In this document: positions 25,177 through 33,308 of the stretch, piece by piece
How positions within the stretch are numbered: position 1 is the stretch's first letter
How the letters are laid out: each line of letters opens with the position of its first letter
From: JALHNI01 sp044226365
GTDB taxonomy: Bacteria; Acidobacteriota; Terriglobia; Bryobacterales; Bryobacteraceae
Length of the DNA: 64,000 nucleotides
Assembly (NCBI GenBank): GCA_044226365.1
Contig: JBGAHE010000024.1
Coordinates: 1-64,000, forward strand
Direction: 5' to 3'
Position numbers and translations under genes: made by a program
Notes under the pieces: generated by a model
The model's database searches: none
Told to the model about the DNA's origin: nothing
What the model saw: the letters and a program-made list of their open reading frames with translations, nothing else

Positions 25177-27699
25177 GTGCGCGAACCATTGCTTTGGCCA
25201 GCGGGCGCGATGCTGGTAGGCATCACCGCCGGTCGCACTCTCCATCTCGGCGCACTTGAATCGCTCGCCGCTGCCGCGGGCTTTCTGGCGCTCACCACCC
25301 TGGCTCGCTGGCACGCGCTGGCCCGTTGGTGGCTGCCCGCGCTCGCCTTCGTTGCGGCGATTGGTGCCTCGCTCGAAGCCGCCGCGCGACCCAGCCATCG
25401 CCTCCGCATTGAAGCAGACCCCGAAGAAGTCCTCGTAGTCCAGGGCTGCGTCGTCGAATCCAGCAGCTTCTTCGAGGGCCGCGCCGAGTTCGTCGTCGAG
25501 CTCGAACCGGGCGCGCGGGCCAAGGTCTACCAATATCCGAAGAACGAGCAGGCCCCGCCGGCGCTCTCCTACGGCGACCCCGTCGAGTTCGACGCCCGCA
25601 TCCGCCCGCCCGGCTCCTTCGACAACCCCGGCGCCTTCGACTATCCGGCCTACCTCGCCCGGCGGCAGATCTACTGGATCGCCACCATGCCCAATCAAGC
25701 GCAGGTGACGCGCCGTCCCGGCGAATGCGGCGACCCGCTGCACCGCACCATCGCCCGCACCCGCGCCGCCTTGCTGACCCGTATTGAGCACTTCTTCCCG
25801 CACAACCCCTACGCCAGCGGCATGCTGCAAGCGCTCCTTCTCGGTGACACGACACACGTCAAACGCCTCTGGACAGAAGACTTCCGCCGCACCGGCACTT
25901 TCCACGCCCTGGTGATCAGTGGCCAGCACGTCGTCGTGCTTACCGCGGGCTGGGTCTGGGTGATCTTTCAGATTACCCGCCGCCGCTGGGTGGCCGCACT
26001 GGCCGGGGTCGCGTTGGCCTGGGTCTATGCGGGGCTTTCGGGCGCCACGGCCCCCGTCTTGCGCGCCGCCTGGGGCCTCACCTTTTACGCCGGCGCAGGC
26101 TACTTCTACCGCCGCGGCCGCGTTCTGAATCTGCTGGCCGCCGTAGTTCTAGTGTTTATCGTCCTCGACCCCGGCCAAGCCGTCGATGCCAGCTTCCAGC
26201 TCTCGTTCCTCGCCGTGCTCGCCATCGGAGCCTTTGCGATACCCGTAGCCGAAGGCACGACCGGGCCGTTTCAGCAGGCCAGCCGCTCGCTCAACAACCG
26301 CGCCTGGGATCCGTCATTGCCTCCATTGGTGGCGGCCATCCGCGTCGAGTTGCGGCTGCTAGCCGAGACCCTCTGGCTGATCACCTGGATCCCCGAACGT
26401 TGGGCCACGCGGCTGATCGCCGCCCTCGTCTGGATCGCCGCCACCGCCGGGGAGATGCTGCTGGTGACGGCCATGGTGCAACTCGCCTTGGCCCTCCCGC
26501 TGGTAGCGTATTTCCATCGCTTCCCGGTCACCGGACTGCTCGCCAACCTGCTCACCGCGCCGCTACTCACTCCGGCTATCCCGGCCGGGATGCTCGCCGT
26601 GGTCTGCAACTCTTCCTGGCTCGCCGGCGTGGCTGCCTGGCTGGTGTGGGCCTCCGGCGAGGTGGTGACGTGGACGGTGCGGTGGGAGCCGCATTGGCGG
26701 ATCCCGGCGCCGCCGCTTTGGCTCGGACTGCTGTTCCTGTTAACCTTGGCCGGTCTTGCCGGCGCCCTGCGCACTCGCCGCTGGCTGTTGCCGGCCTCGG
26801 GACTCGCGCTCGCCACCTTCGCCGTCGTCCTCTGGCATCCGTTCGCTGCGCAGGTCCGCTCCGGAGAACTGGAACTCACCGCGGTCGACATCGGGCAAGG
26901 CGACGGACTGCTGCTGGTACTCCCCGACGGACGCACCATCGGCGTTGACGCCGGCGGTCTGGCGACCTTTGGCAAGGCTCGCACCAGCGGCATCAACACC
27001 GGCGAAGACATCATCGCACCTTATCTGTGGACGCGCTCCATCCGCCGGCTGGACGTGCTGGTGCTCACCCACGCCCACGCCGACCACATGGGCGGCCTGA
27101 GCGCCTTGATCGACAACTTCAGCCCGGGCGAAATCTGGACCGGCGCCATGCCCGCCGAAGAGGCGGACTGGCAGAAGCTCGCGCGCCAAAAGGGCATCCG
27201 GGTGAAGGGCCTCACCGAGGGTCAGCGTTTCCGCGCCGCGGGTGTCGAGTTCACCATCCTCTCCCCGTCCCCGGACCGCGCCCCTTCACCCCGCGCCCAC
27301 AACAACGACTCGCTGGCCATGCTGGTGAGCTACGGCCGGCGAGCCTTTCTCCTGACGGGTGATCTGGAAGCCGGTGTCGAACGGAGACTGATCGAGGAGT
27401 GGAATCTCCCGCACATCGATGTCCTCAAGGTGGGGCATCACGGCAGCCGCACCTCAACGACCGACGAATGGCTCGACGCGTTGCAGCCCGGCGTCGCCCT
27501 CATTTCGGTGGGGCGCGAGAACCGTTACCACCATCCGCATCCCCAGGTGATGGAGCGCCTCGAGGCTCGCCACATCACGACCCTGCGCACGGACGAACTC
27601 GGGCTGGTGACGATTCGCACCAACGGCCACTGGCTCGATTTCGACAGTTTCCGCTGGCGGGAACACGGTGGAAGCCTGCTGCCGGCATTCGAGGAATAA
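25177..27699 (+). CDS. comEC: ComEC/Rec2-family DNA internalisation protein
   Basis: An 840-residue membrane protein with a GTG start. It shows the full three-part ComEC layout: an N-terminal DUF4131/OB-like region (approximate residues 30-200, with GDPVEFDARIRPPGSFDNPG), a central competence domain of many membrane segments (FHALVISGQHV, ASFQLSFLAVLAIG), and a C-terminal metallo-beta-lactamase-like domain with VDIGQGDGLLL, THAHADHMGG near residue 631, and GHHGSRTST. ComEC forms the inner-membrane channel for single-stranded DNA uptake in natural transformation and the lactamase domain probably degrades the second strand. No other competence gene is in the window. The gene begins 34 bases after the MNIO partner gene, but the families are functionally unrelated. 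Confidence 0.93.
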   Translation: MREPLLWPAGAMLVGITAGRTLHLGALESLAAAAGFLALTTLARWHALARWWLPALAFVAAIGASLEAAARPSHRLRIEADPEEVLVVQGCVVESSSFFEGRAEFVVELEPGARAKVYQYPKNEQAPPALSYGDPVEFDARIRPPGSFDNPGAFDYPAYLARRQIYWIATMPNQAQVTRRPGECGDPLHRTIARTRAALLTRIEHFFPHNPYASGMLQALLLGDTTHVKRLWTEDFRRTGTFHALVISGQHVVVLTAGWVWVIFQITRRRWVAALAGVALAWVYAGLSGATAPVLRAAWGLTFYAGAGYFYRRGRVLNLLAAVVLVFIVLDPGQAVDASFQLSFLAVLAIGAFAIPVAEGTTGPFQQASRSLNNRAWDPSLPPLVAAIRVELRLLAETLWLITWIPERWATRLIAALVWIAATAGEMLLVTAMVQLALALPLVAYFHRFPVTGLLANLLTAPLLTPAIPAGMLAVVCNSSWLAGVAAWLVWASGEVVTWTVRWEPHWRIPAPPLWLGLLFLLTLAGLAGALRTRRWLLPASGLALATFAVVLWHPFAAQVRSGELELTAVDIGQGDGLLLVLPDGRTIGVDAGGLATFGKARTSGINTGEDIIAPYLWTRSIRRLDVLVLTHAHADHMGGLSALIDNFSPGEIWTGAMPAEEADWQKLARQKGIRVKGLTEGQRFRAAGVEFTILSPSPDRAPSPRAHNNDSLAMLVSYGRRAFLLTGDLEAGVERRLIEEWNLPHIDVLKVGHHGSRTSTTDEWLDALQPGVALISVGRENRYHHPHPQVMERLEARHITTLRTDELGLVTIRTNGHWLDFDSFRWREHGGSLLPAFEE

Positions 27700-27765
27700 C
27701 TTCAAGACTTCAGCGCAATCCGAACAAAATAAGAAACTTGCACACTACTTCAAGTAACACTGCAA

Positions 27766-27802
27766 CAAAAATGCCCGGTGACAAAGTCGCCAACCGGGCA
27801 TT
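27766..27802 (-). terminator. Rho-independent terminator downstream of the small secreted protein
   Basis: AATGCCCGGT at 27770-27779 and ACCGGGCATT at 27793-27802 form a perfect 10-bp stem with a 13-base loop. Read on the minus strand the stem is followed by a run of T (complement of the AAAAA at 27766-27770), as expected for the gene ending at 27833. Confidence 0.75.
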
Positions 27803-27832
27803 CCGCAAAACTGTCGAAAAGTGTCGAATGAC

Positions 27833-28222
27833 TTAGGAGGCCGTTCGCTTGGCGGTGAACTCGGTCTTGCGGTTGCCGCCTTCGCGGGCGCGCGTACCGG
27901 TGAGCGTATCGCCGTCCACGGTGCCTTCCCAAACCTGAATCATCTCGCCCTTCTGAGTGGTCTGCTTGGTCTTGAAGGAGAACTTATTCCCGGTGACCTT
28001 GCCTTCCATGATCTCGCTGGTGCTCGCCCGCGGACCGGCCATGGCCACCGAGCCGGTGAGCGATTCGCCACTGGACTTGAGATCGAAAGTCGCCGTAATC
28101 TTCATTTCGCCGTCGGGACCACGCATGGTCATCTCCGAGGTCCACTTGCCGTCGATACCTGCCGCCAACATCGTCAGGGCCGCCAGCAGCAAACCTGCGA
28201 TCATGAGGGTTAACTTCTTCAT
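27833..28222 (-). CDS. Small secreted beta-rich protein of unknown function
   Basis: A 129-residue protein with a Sec signal peptide (KKLTLMIAGLLLAALTMLAAG) and an AGGAGA-type ribosome-binding site. The mature part alternates short beta strands and polar turns: GKWTSEMTMRGPDG, ITATFDLKSSGESLTGSV, GNKFSFKTKQ and GDTLTGTRAREGG. This pattern (W-x-x-x near the start, SSGE-LTGSV, a final TLTGT-R) occurs in small acidobacterial proteins that look like lipocalin- or avidin-like beta barrels. The function is unknown. It sits between ComEC and the divergent priA and has its own terminator, so it is transcribed alone. Confidence 0.8.
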   Translation of the reverse strand: MKKLTLMIAGLLLAALTMLAAGIDGKWTSEMTMRGPDGEMKITATFDLKSSGESLTGSVAMAGPRASTSEIMEGKVTGNKFSFKTKQTTQKGEMIQVWEGTVDGDTLTGTRAREGGNRKTEFTAKRTAS

Positions 28223-28292
28223 TCCTTGATTCTCCTAACAGGGGATGGGTCATCTGTTTAACGCAATGGCCGGAGCAATAGTTACGCTGTAG

Positions 28293-30719
28293 ATGAATCC
28301 GACACCCCGTTACTGCGACGTCAGTTTGCCGGTCCCACTCGACCAAGCCTTCACGTATTCGATGCCCGAGACGCTGCGGCATCGGGTACAGGTAGGGTCG
28401 CGTGTTTTGGCGCCGTTCGGCACGCGCCAGTTGATCGGGGTGGTGCTGAAGGTGCACGACGAAGCGCCGGCTGCGGGCAAGACACGCGACGTCCTGCGGC
28501 TGCTGGATGAGACGCCGGTGCTGAATGAAAAGCTGATCCGGCTGGGAGGGTGGATCTCGCAATACTACTGCGCGCCGCTGGGCGAAGTGCTGCGAGGGAT
28601 GGCGCCGGTGACGGGCGAGGTGCGCCAGACGGAGGTCTACGCCATCACCGATTCCGGCCGTGATCTGGCCCGGCAGATGTCGATCGACGCGAAGCTGGCC
28701 GAAGTCCCGACAGTGGCGTTGCTGCAGATGCTGGAGCGGCGGTCGCTTTCGGCGTCGACGCTGAAGAAAAAGTTTGAGGACGCGCCGCGTCGGCTGCAGT
28801 CACTGGTGAAGAAGGGACTGATCGAACTCGAGCAGGACACCACCGAGCGCGATCCGCTGCGGGCTGCCTCCGAGCGGCTCGAGATCGAGTTTGCCGAGCG
28901 TCCGGAGGGCAAGGTGCCGAAGGCCGAGCGCGAGTTGATCGCCTATCTGGAACTGCATCCAGGCCCGCACAATCTCGGCGCGCTCGATGCGGGAATGAAG
29001 AACGCGAGCACCGCGGGGCGTTCGCTCGCACGCAAGGGTCTCGCTAAGCTGAGCCTGGTGGACGCCGCCCGGCCGCTGACGCCGCTCGCCAAGGTGGTGC
29101 CGGTATTGAACGCAAGCCAGCAGGCGGCGTTCGACACGATCAGCGCGGCGCTCGCCCAGGGCGAGTTTGCGGCGTTTCTGCTGCAGGGCGTCACCGGGTC
29201 GGGCAAAACCGAAGTCTATCTGCGGTCGATTGAGGCGACGCTCGCACTGGGCCGGAGTGCCCTGCTGCTGGTGCCCGAGATCGGTTTGACGCCGCAGGTG
29301 GCCGCGCAGTTTTCGAGCCGCTTTGGCGATCGCGTGGCAATTCTGCATTCGGCGTTCACCGACAGCGAACGCGCCCAGCAATGGCGGCGCATCCGGCAGG
29401 GCCAGGCGACCGTCGTCGTGGGGACGCGCAGCGGCGTCTTTGCCCCGGTGCCGAATCTGGGCCTGGTCCTGGTGGACGAAGAGCACGACGGCAGCTACAA
29501 GCAAGAGGAGACGCCCCGCTACAACGGGCGGGACGTGGCCGTCGTCCGCGCGCAGTTGGAAGGGGCCGTCGTGGTGCTGGGTTCGGCGACGCCGAGCCTC
29601 GAAAGCAAGCACAATGTCGAGCGCGAAAAGTACCGGTTCCTCGAGCTTCCGGAACGCATTGAGCGGCGGCCCATGCCGGACGTCGAAGTGGTGGACATGC
29701 GCGTGGAGTTTCTCGAGACCAAGAAGTCGGTTACCTTCTCTCGCCGGCTGGTGGAACTGATCAACCAGCGGCTGGACGACGGCGAGCAGGTGATGCTGCT
29801 GTTGAACCGCCGGGGCTTTTCGACGTCGGTAGCCTGCCGCAGTTGCGGCGAGCGCGTGACGTGCATCAACTGCGCCGTCGCGCTCACCTTCCATCGCCGG
29901 GACCGGCGCATGCTTTGCCACTATTGCGGGCACGCCGAGCGCGTCCCCACCACTTGCCCCAAGTGCGGCAGCGAGCATTTGTACTTCCTGGGCACCGGCG
30001 CCGAGAAGGTGGAAGACGAGTTGCACGGCCTGTTTCCCCGCGCGCGCATTGCCCGCATGGACCGCGACACGGTGACTACGAAGCGGCACTTCGAGACCAT
30101 CCTGCAGGGCTTCCGCGAGAAGAACTACGACATTCTGGTCGGCACGCAGATGATCGCCAAAGGGCACGACATCCCGAACGTGACCCTGGTGGGCATCGTC
30201 TCGGGCGACATCGGCCTGGGGCTACCGGACTTCCGGGCCGCTGAGCGAACCTTCCAGTTGCTGACCCAGGCGGCCGGGCGCGCGGGCCGCGGTGAGTTGC
30301 CAGGGCAGGTGGTGATCCAGACGATCAACCCGGACCATTACGCCATCGAGTGCGCCGCCGCGCAGGACTATGCGCGCTTTTACCAGAAGGAGATCGAGTT
30401 CCGCCGCTTCATGCGCTACCCACCGTTTGCCGCGCTGGCGAATGTCGTGCTGCGCCATGAGAAGCAGGAAGAGGCTTTGCGGATGAGTGGCGAAGTGGCG
30501 AATCTGCTCGATCCGCCGCCGCCGAACCTGCGCGTGCTGGGTCCGGCGGAAGCGCCGGTGGCGCGGCTGCGCAACGAATTTCGCTATCAACTGTTACTCA
30601 AGACTTCGAGTCGTAAATTACTGGCAGAGATCCTGATGCGCATTCGCCGTCATGCGGTGGAACACAAGTGGGGAGCGACGGCGCTGGTGATCGATGTGGA
30701 TCCGCTGACGCTGAGTTAG
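28293..30719 (+). CDS. priA: Primosomal replication restart helicase PriA
   Basis: An 808-residue protein with the full PriA layout: the N-terminal 3'-DNA-binding domain (VSLPVPLDQAFTYSMP, GSRVLAPFGTRQLIGVV), a superfamily 2 helicase core with Walker A GVTGSGKTEVY near residue 303 and Walker B DEEHD, and an inserted zinc-binding region with CRSCG, CINC, CHYCG and CPKCGS (approximate residues 514-560). PriA reloads the replisome at stalled forks away from the origin. It ends convergently with the TPR lipoprotein gene, overlapping by four bases. The gene lies next to the GC-skew reversal described below. Confidence 0.95.
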   Translation: MNPTPRYCDVSLPVPLDQAFTYSMPETLRHRVQVGSRVLAPFGTRQLIGVVLKVHDEAPAAGKTRDVLRLLDETPVLNEKLIRLGGWISQYYCAPLGEVLRGMAPVTGEVRQTEVYAITDSGRDLARQMSIDAKLAEVPTVALLQMLERRSLSASTLKKKFEDAPRRLQSLVKKGLIELEQDTTERDPLRAASERLEIEFAERPEGKVPKAERELIAYLELHPGPHNLGALDAGMKNASTAGRSLARKGLAKLSLVDAARPLTPLAKVVPVLNASQQAAFDTISAALAQGEFAAFLLQGVTGSGKTEVYLRSIEATLALGRSALLLVPEIGLTPQVAAQFSSRFGDRVAILHSAFTDSERAQQWRRIRQGQATVVVGTRSGVFAPVPNLGLVLVDEEHDGSYKQEETPRYNGRDVAVVRAQLEGAVVVLGSATPSLESKHNVEREKYRFLELPERIERRPMPDVEVVDMRVEFLETKKSVTFSRRLVELINQRLDDGEQVMLLLNRRGFSTSVACRSCGERVTCINCAVALTFHRRDRRMLCHYCGHAERVPTTCPKCGSEHLYFLGTGAEKVEDELHGLFPRARIARMDRDTVTTKRHFETILQGFREKNYDILVGTQMIAKGHDIPNVTLVGIVSGDIGLGLPDFRAAERTFQLLTQAAGRAGRGELPGQVVIQTINPDHYAIECAAAQDYARFYQKEIEFRRFMRYPPFAALANVVLRHEKQEEALRMSGEVANLLDPPPPNLRVLGPAEAPVARLRNEFRYQLLLKTSSRKLLAEILMRIRRHAVEHKWGATALVIDVDPLTLS

Positions 30720-32506
30720 TTGAGAACCTTGCCCATCTTCACGCTGTGTGGATCCCACTTCTGAGCAATCTCGCGATCCTCAAAATGGGCACCGGTGGAG
30801 AGCGTGCCGAAGACGTAACTGGCGACGGCGCGTCCGGTGAAGATCGAGTCGCCGGGCGGCAGCGGCCAACTGCGGTAGCTATCGCGCGCCGAGGCCCAGC
30901 GGCCGGAGCGCCACTGACACTCAGCGAGCCAGACGCGGACTTCGGAATCCGTGCCTTGGAATGACTCAAGCGCGACTGCTTCGAGTAACGGGAAGGCATC
31001 CGCGTAATGGCCATCGAAGAAGAGGGCGTAGGCGAGCGATTGGCGGCGCACAGGTCCTTCGGGGGTAACGCGCGCGACGCGGGCGGTCCACTCGGCGACC
31101 GAGGCCGAAGGCAAGCTGAGGAACTGGCAGAGAGCGGCGACGGGATTGGGCGCGGCGGCGAGCGCGGCGCGGGCGGCCGCTTGAGCACCGGCGCGGTCCG
31201 ACTTCAGGAGCAATCCGCAACGGTGGGCTTGAAAGACACCAGCCGCCTGGGCCGGGGCCTTCGCCGCGGACTCGGCCAGCAGGGTGAGCGCCTCCTGCGG
31301 TGAGCCGCTGGCGTAGAGGTAGTGAGCCTTCGCGACGACCGCCGCCGGTTGGCCATTCAGAAGCTTCGCGTATTGTTCAAAGGCCTGGTCGGCTTCTTTG
31401 AACTGGCCGGCCAGGAGGCGGGCATAGGCGGCTTTGAGGCCGGCGCGTCCGCCTTCGAACTGGGGGGACTTGGCGAAGGCGGCCTGGAAATAATCGGCTG
31501 CGGCTTTGAAGTCCTGCCGGACGTAGTGAACTTCGCCCAGGGAGTCAAGCGGATTGACGGTGTTGGGCGCGAGACGCTGGTAGGTCTCGAGCGCCTGTTT
31601 GGCTTGCGGCAAGCGGCCGGCGTAGGCGTTCACGTAGCCGAGGCGGTTCCAGGCGTCGGCGTTGTCGGGGTCAACGCGCAGGGCTCGCTCGTAGGCAGCA
31701 ATGGCGGGGAGAAACTGACGGAGGCGCTGCAGAGCATTCGCGACGAACAGTTGCAGATTGCCCTGGAGCGGCCCGGCCTCAGACATCTTCTGAAGGGCGG
31801 CGGCCTGGGCGTTGGTGTCGGTGGTCAGGTTGGCGGTAAGCGCGGCGATCTGTTCGCGCTCAAGGGCGTTCGGAGATCGACCGGCGGCGGCCCGCAGCGA
31901 GGCTTGGGCTTCGTCGCGCTTGCCGGAAGTCAGGTTCAGTTCTGAGAGGGTAATCAGGGGCAGGACGAACTTCGGGTCGAGTTCGGCGGACTTCGCCAGC
32001 AGCGCGGCTTTGGCGTCAGGCTGCGGCGCCTGGAGGGCGGCCACGTAGGCTTCGAGCGCTTCCGAACGCGTGACCGGCGGAGGCGCGACGTCGGCGGCAA
32101 GCGAGTGCGCCATGCGGTCAAGACCAGGCAGGACCTGAGCAAGAGGCGCGGTGAGGATCATCCGCTCGCCGACCTGACGGTGGGTGTCCGCGTCTTCGAG
32201 ATACGCCTCGAGGCGCAACGCGCCGCCGCGCTTCTCGATGGTGCCGTGCAGATAAAGGGTGGCGTGACCGAGCGTCGCATCGGCCAAATCCGGGAAGGAT
32301 GAACCGGCGACGGTGCGCGACACAGAGAGTTGACGATTGAGGACAACTTGCACACCCCGCCCGAGCCAATCGAGCGAGCGATCGCCGGTGAGGTTCTCAA
32401 AGGGCAGGATCGCCACTCGTTCGAGCGAACGCTTCGGCGCCGAGGAGCGGCAACCGGCCAACAGCAAAATCAGGAGGGCACAGGAAGAACGCCAGCTAAA
32501 GGACAC
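30716..32506 (-). CDS. TPR lipoprotein with TolB/FlgO-like N-terminal domain
   Basis: A 596-residue protein with a lipoprotein signal: LLLAGC places the lipidated cysteine at residue 19. The stretch RVAILPFENLTGDRSLDWLG starts a TolB/FlgO-like domain (approximate residues 30-150), common in acidobacterial regulators and assembly proteins. From about residue 160 it has many TPR-like helices (for example NADAWNRLGYVNAYAGRLPQ and DFKAAADYFQAAFAKSPQFE). It probably acts as a periplasmic protein-protein scaffold. Its start lies inside the end of the upstream TPR gene (11-bp overlap), so the two are an operon and may act together. Confidence 0.82.
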   Translation of the reverse strand: MSFSWRSSCALLILLLAGCRSSAPKRSLERVAILPFENLTGDRSLDWLGRGVQVVLNRQLSVSRTVAGSSFPDLADATLGHATLYLHGTIEKRGGALRLEAYLEDADTHRQVGERMILTAPLAQVLPGLDRMAHSLAADVAPPPVTRSEALEAYVAALQAPQPDAKAALLAKSAELDPKFVLPLITLSELNLTSGKRDEAQASLRAAAGRSPNALEREQIAALTANLTTDTNAQAAALQKMSEAGPLQGNLQLFVANALQRLRQFLPAIAAYERALRVDPDNADAWNRLGYVNAYAGRLPQAKQALETYQRLAPNTVNPLDSLGEVHYVRQDFKAAADYFQAAFAKSPQFEGGRAGLKAAYARLLAGQFKEADQAFEQYAKLLNGQPAAVVAKAHYLYASGSPQEALTLLAESAAKAPAQAAGVFQAHRCGLLLKSDRAGAQAAARAALAAAPNPVAALCQFLSLPSASVAEWTARVARVTPEGPVRRQSLAYALFFDGHYADAFPLLEAVALESFQGTDSEVRVWLAECQWRSGRWASARDSYRSWPLPPGDSIFTGRAVASYVFGTLSTGAHFEDREIAQKWDPHSVKMGKVLN

Positions 32507-33272
32507 GCGGCTCCAACTTGATCAGCTGTTCAAACTCCGGGAGCTTGCGGAGTTCGGTGAACTCAGAGTCTTCCATGAGCTTATTCTTTTCGGTGAAACC
32601 TTCTTCAAGCGCCTTGCGAATGTAGAGCAGCGCGCGTTCGAACTGGCCGTTCTTGGCATACGTCTTTGCAAGATAGAAGTGAAACTTCGCGCGTTCGGTG
32701 ACGCTGCGTTCCTGCAGCAGGACGCCGGCGCTGGAGCGGTGCTCGAACACCTCGGGATCCAACTCGACAGCGCGCTGGTAGCTGGCCATCGCCAGGTCGT
32801 ACTTTTTACGGGCGAAGTAGGCCGTGCCTAGGTTGCTGTGGATGGAGGCAGAGTTCGGGGTGAGTACCAGGGCGCGCTTGTAGTAAGAGATGGAGCGCCG
32901 GAAGCTCTTGCGGGCATAGTAGACCGTGCCCAAGTTGTTGATGGCTTCGGAATACTTCGGATTGAGCTTGTAGGCCTTCTCGTAGTTCTTTCGCGCCGCC
33001 TCCAGGTTGAGCATTTGGTGGTAGGCGATGCCGATCTTATTCCAGGTGATCGGGGAATCCTGGCGGCCCTGAAGGTACATGTCGACGGCTTCGCGGTACA
33101 TCTTGCGAGCCATGAAGATATCGCCGCGCATTTCGGTGGTGATTTGGGGCGCAGGCGAGTTCAGGCCGTTGTCCTGATGGACGGGCGTGGGTCCCGCGAA
33201 GCCGCGGGAAAGGTCGCTCTGCCCGAACGCCAATGCGACGCCGGCCAGGGAGAGGAGCATGAATCGTGACAT
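32496..33272 (-). CDS. Secreted TPR protein
   Basis: A 258-residue protein with a signal peptide (MSRFMLLSLAGVALAFGQ) and a strong ribosome-binding site (AAGGAGG eight bases upstream). The central part has four or five TPR motifs, clearest at EAARKNYEKAYKLNPKYSEA, RRSISYYKRALVLTPNSAS and DLAMASYQRAVELDPEVFEH. It ends with an alpha-helical, charged tail (FTELRKLPEFEQLIKLEP). The protein is likely periplasmic and a scaffold for assembling or stabilising other proteins. It precedes the TPR lipoprotein in the same operon and follows the class A penicillin-binding protein on the same strand, with only 36 bases between them, so a role in envelope growth is possible. Confidence 0.8.
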   Translation of the reverse strand: MSRFMLLSLAGVALAFGQSDLSRGFAGPTPVHQDNGLNSPAPQITTEMRGDIFMARKMYREAVDMYLQGRQDSPITWNKIGIAYHQMLNLEAARKNYEKAYKLNPKYSEAINNLGTVYYARKSFRRSISYYKRALVLTPNSASIHSNLGTAYFARKKYDLAMASYQRAVELDPEVFEHRSSAGVLLQERSVTERAKFHFYLAKTYAKNGQFERALLYIRKALEEGFTEKNKLMEDSEFTELRKLPEFEQLIKLEPRVL

Positions 33273-33308
33273 CCGAACGCCTCCTTCAACGTCCGGCGAA
33301 CCGGACGA

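Noticed and set aside
27804..27832. Short repeat of TGTCGAA in the gap after comEC
   Set aside because: Only two imperfect copies 10 bp apart, next to a terminator; no reason to call it an operator.
27700..28292. Possible oriC in the gaps around the small secreted gene
   Set aside because: The skew reversal is suggestive, but no DnaA-box cluster or AT-rich unwinding region was seen, and no dnaA, dnaN or gid genes are near. Kept only as a skew finding.
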